64,000 bases of DNA, from contig JAHBTA010000001.1 of the NCBI GenBank assembly GCA_019638805.1, positions 248,001-312,000 on the forward strand, written 5' to 3'. Source of the DNA: Microbacteriaceae bacterium. Its GTDB lineage: Bacteria > Actinomycetota > Actinomycetes > Actinomycetales > Microbacteriaceae. Shown piece by piece: positions 45,958-53,693 of this stretch (its first letter is position 1; every line of letters starts with the position of its first letter). Both the position numbers and the translations under genes were made by a program. Under the pieces are notes generated by a model, which made no database searches, was not told where the DNA came from, and saw only the letters and a program-made list of their open reading frames with translations.

Positions 45958-46997
45958 GACTTGGCCGCCACCTGGTCGCGCAGGGCGGGGATCACGGTCT
46001 CGCCGTAGACGCGGAGGGTCTCCTCCTTGTTGTCGTGCTGCAGGTAGCCGGCGAACTGGTCGCAGCCCAGCGCCTTGAGCTCCTCGAGCTTGGCGATGTG
46101 CTCCTCCGCCGTCCCGATCACGCAGAACCGGTCCACGATCTCGTCGGGAACGAAGTCGACGTGGTCGTTGTCGGCCTTGCCGTGCGTGTTGTAGTCGTAG
46201 CCCTCGCGGCCCTTGATGTAGTCGGTCAGGGCCTGGGGAACCGCGCCGCCCTTCCCATCGGCACCGTCGCCGTATTTGCTCACGATGTCCGCGACGTGGT
46301 TGCCGACCATGCCCCCGAACCAGCGGCACTGCTCGCGCGCGTGCTCGAGCCCGGCCTTCGTCCCATCCGTGATGTAGAAGGGTGCGGCGACGCAGAACTT
46401 GATGGACATGGGGTCGCGACCGGCCGCATCCGCCGCATCGCGCACGGTCTGGATCATCCACTTCGCGATGTCGACGTCGGCCAGCTGCAGGATGAAGCCG
46501 TCGCCGACCTCGCCCGTGAGCTTGAGCGCGAGCGGGCCGTACGCGGCGACCCACACGTCCACCTCGGATCCCTGCGACCACGGGAACCGCAGGGTCGAGC
46601 CGTTGTACTCGACCTCGCGGCTGTTCGCGAGTTCGCGGATCACGTGGATCGACTCGCGCAACTCTTTGAGGGTGGTGGGCCTGCCATTGGTGACCCGGAC
46701 GGCGGAGTCGCCGCGCCCGATCCCGATGACGGTGCGGTTGCCGTACATCTCGTTGAGCGTCGCGAACACGGATGCCGTGACGGTCCAGTCGCGCGTCGCC
46801 GGGTTGGTGACGAAAGGGCCCACTTTCACCCGGTGCGTCTCCGCCAGGATCTTGCTGTAGATGACGTAGGGCTCCTGCCACAGCAGATGCGAGTCGAAGG
46901 TCCAGACGTGGCTGAACCCGTACTGCTCGGCGAGCTTGGCGAGGTGGACGGTCCGCGATGCGGGCGGGTTGGTCTGCAGTACTGCCCCGAAGTCCAT
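45954..46997 (-). CDS. LLM-class flavin/F420-dependent oxidoreductase in a pyrimidine-catabolism operon
   Basis: The 347-residue protein has the LLM barrel: MDFGAVLQTNPPASRTVHLAKLAEQYGFSHVW, VKVGPFVTNPATRDWTVTASVFATL, RTVIGIGRGDSAVRV and VWVAAYGPLALKLTGEVGDGFIL. It looks like the F420-type subfamily found next to dihydropyrimidinase genes. It starts four bases after the dihydropyrimidinase stop and overlaps the permease start. No dihydropyrimidine dehydrogenase gene is visible, so this enzyme is a candidate for a redox step on the pyrimidine or hydantoin ring, by inference. Confidence 0.83.
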   Translation of the reverse strand: MDFGAVLQTNPPASRTVHLAKLAEQYGFSHVWTFDSHLLWQEPYVIYSKILAETHRVKVGPFVTNPATRDWTVTASVFATLNEMYGNRTVIGIGRGDSAVRVTNGRPTTLKELRESIHVIRELANSREVEYNGSTLRFPWSQGSEVDVWVAAYGPLALKLTGEVGDGFILQLADVDIAKWMIQTVRDAADAAGRDPMSIKFCVAAPFYITDGTKAGLEHAREQCRWFGGMVGNHVADIVSKYGDGADGKGGAVPQALTDYIKGREGYDYNTHGKADNDHVDFVPDEIVDRFCVIGTAEEHIAKLEELKALGCDQFAGYLQHDNKEETLRVYGETVIPALRDQVAAKS

Positions 46998-47001
46998 AGC
47001 G

Positions 47002-48426
47002 CTACACCAGGTACTGCGAGAGGCCGCGCTTGACGAACTTGCCGTCGCCTTTCGCGCCCAGGTACTCGCCCTTGTCGATGATGACCTTGCCGCGGCTGAG
47101 CACGGTGTCGACGTGGCCGTCGATCTCGAAGCCCTCCCATGCGGAGTGGTCCATGTTCATGTGGTGGCTCTTCGCCGAGATGCTCGTGTGGCCCTTCGGG
47201 TCGTACACCACGATGTCGCCGTCGGCCCCGGGCGCGACGACGCCCTTCGCGCCGTACATGCCGAACATGCGGGCCGGGGTCGTGCTGGTCAGCTCGACCC
47301 AGCGCTCGAGCGTGATCTCGCCCGTCACGACCCCCTGGTACATGAGGTCCATGCGGTGCTCGACCGAGCCGATGCCGTTGGGGATCTTCCGGAACTCCTC
47401 CTTGCCGAGCTCCTTCTGGCCCTTCATGCAGAACGGGCAGTGGTCGGTGGAGACCATCTGGAGGTCGTTGGTGCGCAGGGCCTGCCACATGTGGTCCTGG
47501 TGCCCCTCCTCCCTGCTCCGGAGGGGGGTCGAGCACACCCACTTGGCGCCCTCGAAGTCGCCCCACTCCTTGCTCGACGCGCCGAGCTGCTCCTCGAGCG
47601 AGAGGTACAGGTACTGCGGGCAGGTCTCGCCGAAGACGTTCTGGCCCTTGTCGCGCGCCCAGGCGAGCTGCTCGACCGCCTGCTTGGCGCTCACGTGCAC
47701 GACGTAGAGCGGCGCACCCGTGAGGTTGCCGAGCATGATCGCCCGGTGGGTGGCCTCCTCCTCCATCTGCCAGGCCCGCGCGATGCCGTGGTAGTACGGC
47801 GTCGTCTTGCCCGCCTCGACCAGCTGGGCGGCGAGCACGTCGATGGCCGGGCCGTTCTCGGCGTGCATCATCGTGAGCAGCCCGAGGTCGGCGGCCTTCT
47901 GCATGGCGCGCAGGATCTGGCCGTCGTCGGAGTAGAAGACCCCCGGGTAGGCCATGAACATCTTGTAGCTCGTGATGCCCTCGTCGACGAAGCGATCCAT
48001 CGCCTTCAGCGAGTCCTCGTCGACGCCGCCGAGGATCTGGTGGAAGCCGTAGTCGATGGCGCAATTGCCCTCGGCCTTGGCGTGCCACTTCGCGAGGCCG
48101 TCCTCGACCTTGGTGCCCGTGGTCTGCACGGCGAAGTCGACGACCGTGGTGGTGCCGCCCCAGGCGGCCGCGCGGGTCCCCGTCTCGAAGGTGTCGGATG
48201 CCTCGGTGCCACCGAACGGCAACTCGAAGTGGGTGTGCGCGTCGATGCCGCCGGGGATCACGTACTTGCCCGTAGCGTCCACGACCGTGTCGGCCTCGAT
48301 GGTGCCGAGCGGGGTGGTTCCGGGGCTGATGAGCGCGACGACCTTCTCGCCGTCGATCAGTATGTCCGCCTCGGTGCGGCCGGTGGACGAAACCACGGTG
48401 CCGCCCTTGATGAGTGTCGTTGCCAT
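47002..48426 (-). CDS. hydA: Dihydropyrimidinase (hydantoinase)
   Basis: The 474-residue amidohydrolase opens dihydropyrimidine or hydantoin rings. The metal site is complete: HTHFELPFGG (two His), the carbamylated Lys in GITSYKMFMAY, His in LTMMHAENG and YVVHVSAKQA, and Asp in VSTDHCPF. The N-terminal beta-sandwich (TLIKGGTVVSSTGRTEADILIDGEKV) is typical. ATG with GAGG seven bases upstream. Second gene of the operon, 30 bases after the amidase. Confidence 0.93.
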   Translation of the reverse strand: MATTLIKGGTVVSSTGRTEADILIDGEKVVALISPGTTPLGTIEADTVVDATGKYVIPGGIDAHTHFELPFGGTEASDTFETGTRAAAWGGTTTVVDFAVQTTGTKVEDGLAKWHAKAEGNCAIDYGFHQILGGVDEDSLKAMDRFVDEGITSYKMFMAYPGVFYSDDGQILRAMQKAADLGLLTMMHAENGPAIDVLAAQLVEAGKTTPYYHGIARAWQMEEEATHRAIMLGNLTGAPLYVVHVSAKQAVEQLAWARDKGQNVFGETCPQYLYLSLEEQLGASSKEWGDFEGAKWVCSTPLRSREEGHQDHMWQALRTNDLQMVSTDHCPFCMKGQKELGKEEFRKIPNGIGSVEHRMDLMYQGVVTGEITLERWVELTSTTPARMFGMYGAKGVVAPGADGDIVVYDPKGHTSISAKSHHMNMDHSAWEGFEIDGHVDTVLSRGKVIIDKGEYLGAKGDGKFVKRGLSQYLV

Positions 48427-48456
48427 GTCAAACCTCGCTGGGTGAGCTTGCCGAAA

Positions 48457-49305
48457 TCACGGCTTCGGGATGGACGTGTAGGACTCCGGCCGGCGGTCGC
48501 GGTAGAACTGCCAGTCGTCGCGCATCTGCTTGACCATGTCCAGGTCGAGGTCGCGGATCAGCACCTCCTCGTGCTCGCCCGAACCGCGCTCGCCCACGAA
48601 GTTGCCGCGCGGGTCGATGACCTGGCTGGTGCCGTAGAAGTCGACGGCGAGCTCGCCGTACTCGTTGTCCTCGCGGCCGACCCGGTTGGGCTGCAGCACG
48701 AAGTACCCGTTGGCGACGGCGGCGGCCGGGCCCTCGACCTCCCACAGCCGGTTGGAGAGCCCCGGCTTGGTGGCGTTGGGGTTGAAGACCATGTGCGCGC
48801 CGTTCAGGCCCAGCTCCCGCCAGCCCTCCGGGAAGTGCCGGTCGTAGCAGATGTAGACGCCCACCTTGCCGACCGCGGTGTCGAATACCGGGTAGCCCAT
48901 GTTGCCCGGCCGGAAGTAGAACTTCTCCCAGAACCGGTCCAGGTGCGGGATGTGGTGCTTGCGGTACTTGCCGAGGATCGTGCCGTCGTTGTCGACCACG
49001 ACCGCGGTGTTGTAGTACACCCCGGTCATGTCCTCCTCGTAGATGGGGAGGATCATCACGACCTTGAGCTCCTTCGCCAGCTTGGCGAAGCGCTGCACGA
49101 TGGGCCCGTCGGCCGGCTCGGCGAAGGCGTAGTACTTCTTGTCCTCGGTGATGCCGAAGTAGGGGCCGTAGAACAGCTCCTGGAAGCACACGATCTGCGC
49201 GCCGTCCTTGGCGGCGTCCCGTGCGAACTTCTCGTGCTTGTCGAGCATCGACTCCTTGTCACCGGTCCACGTGGTCTGGGTGATGGCGGCGCGGACGATG
49301 GTCAT
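48457..49305 (-). CDS. Nitrilase-superfamily amidohydrolase, probable beta-ureidopropionase / N-carbamoyl amidase
   Basis: The 282-residue enzyme has the Glu-Lys-Cys triad: Glu in VCFQELFYGPYFG, Lys in KYRKHHIPH and Cys in GVYICYDRHFPEGWREL. Members split N-carbamoyl-beta-amino acids, amides or nitriles. The neighbouring dihydropyrimidinase makes N-carbamoyl-beta-alanine the likely substrate, yielding beta-alanine, ammonia and CO2. ATG with AGGAG eight bases upstream. First gene of the operon, divergent from a MocR regulator. Confidence 0.88.
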   Translation of the reverse strand: MTIVRAAITQTTWTGDKESMLDKHEKFARDAAKDGAQIVCFQELFYGPYFGITEDKKYYAFAEPADGPIVQRFAKLAKELKVVMILPIYEEDMTGVYYNTAVVVDNDGTILGKYRKHHIPHLDRFWEKFYFRPGNMGYPVFDTAVGKVGVYICYDRHFPEGWRELGLNGAHMVFNPNATKPGLSNRLWEVEGPAAAVANGYFVLQPNRVGREDNEYGELAVDFYGTSQVIDPRGNFVGERGSGEHEEVLIRDLDLDMVKQMRDDWQFYRDRRPESYTSIPKP

Positions 49306-49416
49306 GGGATCTCCTGGTTCCGTGATGCGGGGTCGGCACTGACCCGTTTTTGTTATTGTTCGGCGTAAACATTTCCCGATCGTTACGTCCGATGACCTGA
49401 ACCTACGGCGGTTCCC
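49306..49416. promoter_or_regulatory. Divergent promoter region between the catabolic operon and its MocR regulator
   Basis: A 111-base region with an AT-rich core (about 49346-49385) stands out in this GC-rich DNA. MocR-type regulators usually bind direct repeats in such divergent regions, but I could not pick out clear repeats. For mocR, TACGGC lies seven bases before the GTG, a weak version of the leaderless pattern seen elsewhere. Confidence 0.45.
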
Positions 49417-50784
49417 GTGAACTCGATAGTCCTCGCGATCGCCGAGCGCTCGCCGCGCGGCATCGCGGGCGGGATCTCCCGCCTCATCACCTCAGGGGAC
49501 CTGGCACCGGGTGACCGCCTGCCGACCGTGCGCGACCTCGCGGCGGAGCTCGGGGTCAGCCCCGCGACGGTCAGTCACGCCTGGCAGACCCTCGCCGCCG
49601 CCGGCCTCATCGTGAGCCGCGGACGCAGCGGGAGCTTCGTCCGCTCAGCGCCCCGGGACTGGATGCCGCACCGATACCGCGGGCTCGACGGCCACCACGA
49701 GGCCCGCCTCGATCTCTCGCGCGGAACCCCCGACCCGGGACTCCTCCCCGCGCTCGGGCCCGCCCTGTCGCGCATCTCCACGCGCGCGGACACCTCCTCG
49801 TACCAGCAGAAGCCCGACATCCCCGAGCTGCACGATCTGCTGCGCGACACCTGGCCCTCGCCCGTCGAATCGATCACCGTGACCAACGGCGCCCTCGACG
49901 CGATCGACCGGGCCCTGGCATCCCTGGTGCGCTACGGGGACCGCATCATCGTCGAGAACCCGACCTTCCCGCCCTTCCTCGATCTTCTCGACCACCACGG
50001 GCTCGAACCCGTCGGGGTGGGCGTCGACGCGGAGGGCATGATCCCGTCCGAGTTCTCGGCCGCGCTGCGCGCCCGCCCGGCCGTCGTGCTCCTCCAGCCG
50101 CGCGCCCACAACCCGACGGGCGCATCGGTCTCGGTCGAGCGCGCCAAGCAGCTCGCGTTCGAGCTCTACCGCAGCCGGTTCGCCGCGGACGCGATCGTCA
50201 TCGAGGACGACCACTCCGGCGCCATCAGCACGGCTCCCGAGGTCACGCTCGCGACCTGGCTGCCCGAACGAGTTCTGCACGTGCGCAGCTTCTCCAAGAC
50301 GCACGGTCCCGACCTGCGCATCGGCGCGCTCGGTGGACCGCGGGCACTCGTGGACCGCGTGGTCGCGCGGCGGCTGCTCGGCCCGGGCTGGACCTCCCGC
50401 ATGACGCAGGCGCTGCTTTTCGAACTGCTGACCGATCCGGTGTCCCTACGCGAGGTCGAGCACGCCCGAGAGGTCTACGCGCGGCGTCAGGAGGGTTTCG
50501 CGCGGGCGCTGCGAGCATGCGGGATGGATGCCGTGGCCGGCGACGGCCTCAACACCTGGTTGCGGGTCGCGGGCGAGCGCGACGCGATCGTGCGACTGAC
50601 CTCCGCCGGCATCCGCGTCGCCCCCGGCGGGCCTTTCGTGCTCGGGGACGCCGCGAACCCGGACGGTCAGGGCGCCGGGCACGTGCGGGTCACGGTCGGG
50701 GTCGCCGGGGACGATCCCGGTCCGGTCGCGGCGACCATTGCGGACGCTCTCGGCGGGCCGGTCCGGGTGCTCGCGCTCGGCTAG
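49417..50784 (+). CDS. MocR-type transcriptional regulator (GntR helix-turn-helix plus aminotransferase-like domain)
   Basis: The 455-residue protein starts with a GntR winged helix (residues about 1-70: LAPGDRLPTVRDLAAELGVSPATVSHAWQTLAAAGLIVSRGRSGSF). A fold-type I aminotransferase domain follows, with VTNGALDAIDRALASL, LLQPRAHNPTGASVS, VIEDDHSG and the PLP lysine in RSFSKTHGPDLRIG. MocR proteins sense amino compounds through PLP. Divergent position suggests it controls the pyrimidine operon, perhaps in response to beta-alanine or a precursor (inference). Confidence 0.9.
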   Translation: MNSIVLAIAERSPRGIAGGISRLITSGDLAPGDRLPTVRDLAAELGVSPATVSHAWQTLAAAGLIVSRGRSGSFVRSAPRDWMPHRYRGLDGHHEARLDLSRGTPDPGLLPALGPALSRISTRADTSSYQQKPDIPELHDLLRDTWPSPVESITVTNGALDAIDRALASLVRYGDRIIVENPTFPPFLDLLDHHGLEPVGVGVDAEGMIPSEFSAALRARPAVVLLQPRAHNPTGASVSVERAKQLAFELYRSRFAADAIVIEDDHSGAISTAPEVTLATWLPERVLHVRSFSKTHGPDLRIGALGGPRALVDRVVARRLLGPGWTSRMTQALLFELLTDPVSLREVEHAREVYARRQEGFARALRACGMDAVAGDGLNTWLRVAGERDAIVRLTSAGIRVAPGGPFVLGDAANPDGQGAGHVRVTVGVAGDDPGPVAATIADALGGPVRVLALG

Positions 50785-50823
50785 AATCGCCGCGGACCCT
50801 CCGGCCGCGTCTGGCCGGGTGCG

Positions 50824-50844
50824 ACCGCTCTCGCTCTGAGCGGT
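50824..50844 (+). terminator. Short stem-loop between mocR and the importer genes
   Basis: ACCGCTC and GAGCGGT form a perfect seven-base-pair stem with a seven-base loop in the 127-base gap after mocR. It could end the mocR transcript or lie in the leader of the importer operon. A cobalamin-riboswitch signature was not found. Confidence 0.35.
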
Positions 50845-50911
50845 GTGGCCCGCCGCGTGCAGTTCTGCGCGCGCGATCCCGCCTGCCCGCACCCGACCCA
50901 CCGGAGGCCCC

Positions 50912-51892
50912 GTGCCCGTGCATCCCGTCCCCGCCATCGCCCTCGTCGCCGCGTCCGTCGCGCTGCTCGCGGGCTGCACTGCTGGAACCGCGCCCGCCCC
51001 GGCGAGCCCGACGGCATCCACGGGGCTGACCATCGACAACTGCGGCTTCGAGGTGTCCTTCGACGCCGCGCCCGAGCGCGTCGTGACCATCAAGTCGACC
51101 TCGACCGAGATGCTGCTCGCGCTCGGCCTGGGGGATCGCATCGTCGGCACCGCGTTCCAGGACGGCCCGGTGCCCGAGGAGTGGGCCGCCGAGGCCGCCG
51201 GCCTGGTGTCGGTCGCCGACAAGGTTCCGGGCGAGGAGGCCGTGCTCGACCTCGAGCCCGACCTGGTCTACGCGGGCTGGGAGTCGAACTTCTCGGTCGA
51301 CGGCGCGGGTGAGCGCTCCGAGCTCGCCTCGCTCGGGGTCGCCAGCTACGTGTCGCCGGCCGCCTGCCAGTCCTCCGGACAGCCAGCGAAGCTCACCTTC
51401 GACGAGATCTTCCGCGAGATCGACGAGGTCGGCCGCATCTTCGGGGCCGAGGATGCGGCGGAGTCCCTCGTCGAGAGCCAGCGCGCCGAGCTGGTCGCCC
51501 TCCAACCCGTCACCGGCTCCCCGACCGCGTTCTGGTTCTCCTCGGGGAGCGACACCCCGTACTCCGGCGGTGACATCGGGGCGCCCCAGCTGGTCATGGA
51601 GACCGCGGGGCTCACCAACATCGTCACGGGCGTGAACGCGACCTGGACCCCGCTGAGCTGGGAGGCGGTCATCGACGCCGACCCGGACGTCATCGTTCTG
51701 GTCGACGCCGCCTGGAACTCGGTGGACAAGAAGATCGCCTACCTGGAGGGGAACCCGGCGACCGCGCAGCTGACCGCCGTGCGCGAGCACCGCTACGCCG
51801 TCATCCCGTTCCCGGCGGGCGAGGCCGGGGTGCGGTCGGTGTCCGCCGCGGTGTCGCTCGCGCAGCAGGTGCGGGAGCTGCACCTGCCGTGA
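50912..51892 (+). CDS. ABC transporter substrate-binding lipoprotein, BtuF/FecB-type, candidate F420-0 binding protein
   Basis: The 326-residue protein has lipobox LLAGC and a class III periplasmic-binding fold with RVVTIKSTSTEMLLALGLGDRIVGTAF, DLVYAGWES and DPDVIVLVDAAW. Relatives bind cobalamin, heme or siderophores; the whole operon resembles the proposed F420-0 importer of actinobacteria that lack full F420 synthesis. The GTG at 50912 is four bases after GGAGG; a GTG at 50918 (ten bases) is about as likely. The stop overlaps the permease start. Confidence 0.75.
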   Translation: MPVHPVPAIALVAASVALLAGCTAGTAPAPASPTASTGLTIDNCGFEVSFDAAPERVVTIKSTSTEMLLALGLGDRIVGTAFQDGPVPEEWAAEAAGLVSVADKVPGEEAVLDLEPDLVYAGWESNFSVDGAGERSELASLGVASYVSPAACQSSGQPAKLTFDEIFREIDEVGRIFGAEDAAESLVESQRAELVALQPVTGSPTAFWFSSGSDTPYSGGDIGAPQLVMETAGLTNIVTGVNATWTPLSWEAVIDADPDVIVLVDAAWNSVDKKIAYLEGNPATAQLTAVREHRYAVIPFPAGEAGVRSVSAAVSLAQQVRELHLP

Positions 51893-52914
51893 ACCGCGAC
51901 CGCGCCCGGACGCCGCCGTGGCCGGTGGTGGGCGTGATCCTGCTCGCCCTTCTGCTGGGTTCGATCGTGGTCGCGGTCACGATCGGCCCGGCGGAGCTGA
52001 GCATCGACGAGGTGTGGGGATCGATCGCCGCGCACCTGGGGGCGGGGCAGAGCCCGCTCACGCCCCTGCGGGACGGCATCGTGTGGGAGCTGCGGCTGCC
52101 GCGCATCCTGACGGCCGCCGCGGTGGGCGCGGGCCTCGCGCTCGCGGGCGGCGTCATGCAGGCCGTGACGCGCAACCAGCTCGCCGACCCGTATCTGCTC
52201 GGTCTGTCCTCGGGCGCGTCGCTCGGGGCGGTATGCGTTCTGCTGCTCGGGATCGCCGTACTGCTTCCGGTCGCCGCGTTCGCCGGGGCGCTTCTCGCCC
52301 TGCTGGCGACCCTCGCCCTCGCGGGTTCGCTCGGGCCGATCACCCCGACGCGGACCGTGCTGTCCGGTGTCGCGGTCTCGGCGCTCGCGGGCGCCATCAC
52401 GAGCTTCGTGATCTTCTGGACCGTCACGGGCGACAGCTACCGCGAGATCCTGAGCTGGCTGCTCGGATCGCTGAGCGGTGCGCGCTGGCCCGCCGTTGCC
52501 ATCACGGCCGTGGCGCTCGTCGTGGTCGGCATCCCGCTCGCGCTCGCCGGCCGGGTGCTCGATGCGTTCGCGTTCGGCGACACGACCGCGGCATCCCTGG
52601 GCATCCCCGTGCAGGGCTCGCGCTGGGCGCTGCTCGCCGCGAGCGCCGTGCTCACCGGCGCCATGGTCTCGGTCAGCGGCTCGATCGGATTCGTGGGACT
52701 CGTCGTGCCGCACGCCGTGCGGCTGCTGGCCGGGCCCGCGCACCGGGTGCTGCTGCCCCTCTCGGCGCTCGTCGGGGCGATCCTTCTGGTGTGGGCGGAC
52801 ACCGCGGCGCGCACGCTCTTCGACCCGCGCGAGCTGCCGGTCGGCATCGTCACGGCCCTCGTGGGGGCGCCGGTCTTCGCCCTCCTGCTGGCCAGGCGAC
52901 GGAGCGAGGCATGA
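51889..52914 (+). CDS. FecCD-family ABC permease, candidate F420-0 importer
   Basis: The 341-residue protein has about nine to ten helices and the FecCD blocks LRLPRILTAAAVGAGLALAGGVMQAVTRNQLADPYLLGLSSGASLGA and GSIGFVGLVVPHAVRLLAGPAHRVLLPLSALVGA. It forms the channel of a type II importer. The GTG overlaps the binding-protein stop and its stop overlaps the ATPase ATG. Confidence 0.85.
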   Translation: MNRDRARTPPWPVVGVILLALLLGSIVVAVTIGPAELSIDEVWGSIAAHLGAGQSPLTPLRDGIVWELRLPRILTAAAVGAGLALAGGVMQAVTRNQLADPYLLGLSSGASLGAVCVLLLGIAVLLPVAAFAGALLALLATLALAGSLGPITPTRTVLSGVAVSALAGAITSFVIFWTVTGDSYREILSWLLGSLSGARWPAVAITAVALVVVGIPLALAGRVLDAFAFGDTTAASLGIPVQGSRWALLAASAVLTGAMVSVSGSIGFVGLVVPHAVRLLAGPAHRVLLPLSALVGAILLVWADTAARTLFDPRELPVGIVTALVGAPVFALLLARRRSEA

Positions 52915-53693
52915 GCGGGCTGGAGCCGCGCGGGATCACGGTGCGCGCGGGTGACACCGCCCTGATCGAGGACGCCTCGTTCGCGATCCCGGCGGGGGCC
53001 GTCACGGCGCTCGTGGGTCCGAACGGCGCAGGGAAGTCGACCCTCCTCCGCGCGCTGGCCGGGATCGAGCGTCCCGCGGCGGGCGAGGTGCTCGCGGACG
53101 GAACCGACCTGCTCGCCCTGGGTCGCCGCGAGCGCGCCCGCCTCCTGGCGCTCGTCGAGCAGGAGACGACGACCGAACTGCCCCTCAGCGTGCGCGCCGT
53201 CGTGGGGCTCGGACGCACACCGCACGAATCGGTGTTAGGCGGCCGCGACCCGGAGGGCGAGGCGATCGTCGACGACGCCATGCGCCGGGCCGGAGTCACC
53301 GGGTTCGCCTTACGCGATGTGACCACCCTGAGCGGGGGCGAACGCCAGCGCGCGATCCTGGCGCGGGCCCTCGCTCAGCAGCCCCACGTCCTGCTGCTGG
53401 ACGAGCCCACGAGCCATCTGGACGTCGCCGCACAGCTCGAAGTCCTGCGCCTGCTCGGCGAGCTCGCGCAGGACGGGGTGACCGTGCTGACGGCGCTGCA
53501 CGACCTGACCCTGGCGGCGCACGCGGATCACGTCGTCGTGCTCGCCCGGGGCCGGGTCCGAGCATCCGGGCCCACGATCGCGACCCTCACCCCCGAGCTG
53601 CTGCACGAGGTCTTCGGGGTGCGGGCGGCGTGGACGACCAACCCCCTCACGGCCGAGCCCCTGCTGGCGGTCAGCCTTCCGGATCCCACCTGA
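52911..53693 (+). CDS. ABC transporter ATP-binding protein, candidate F420-0 importer
   Basis: The 260-residue ATPase has Walker A LVGPNGAGKSTLLRALAGI, signature LSGGERQRAILARAL, Walker B VLLLDEPTSHLDVAAQ and switch His in LTALHDLTLAAHADHVV, as in BtuD/FecE-type proteins. The ATG overlaps the permease stop. Its last 23 bases overlap the 3' end of the convergent transglutaminase gene. Confidence 0.88.
   Translation: MSGLEPRGITVRAGDTALIEDASFAIPAGAVTALVGPNGAGKSTLLRALAGIERPAAGEVLADGTDLLALGRRERARLLALVEQETTTELPLSVRAVVGLGRTPHESVLGGRDPEGEAIVDDAMRRAGVTGFALRDVTTLSGGERQRAILARALAQQPHVLLLDEPTSHLDVAAQLEVLRLLGELAQDGVTVLTALHDLTLAAHADHVVVLARGRVRASGPTIATLTPELLHEVFGVRAAWTTNPLTAEPLLAVSLPDPT

Noticed and set aside
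50785..50911. Cobalamin riboswitch ahead of the FecCD-type importer
   Set aside because: I looked for the conserved B12-box-like core and found none; only a seven-base-pair hairpin is present.
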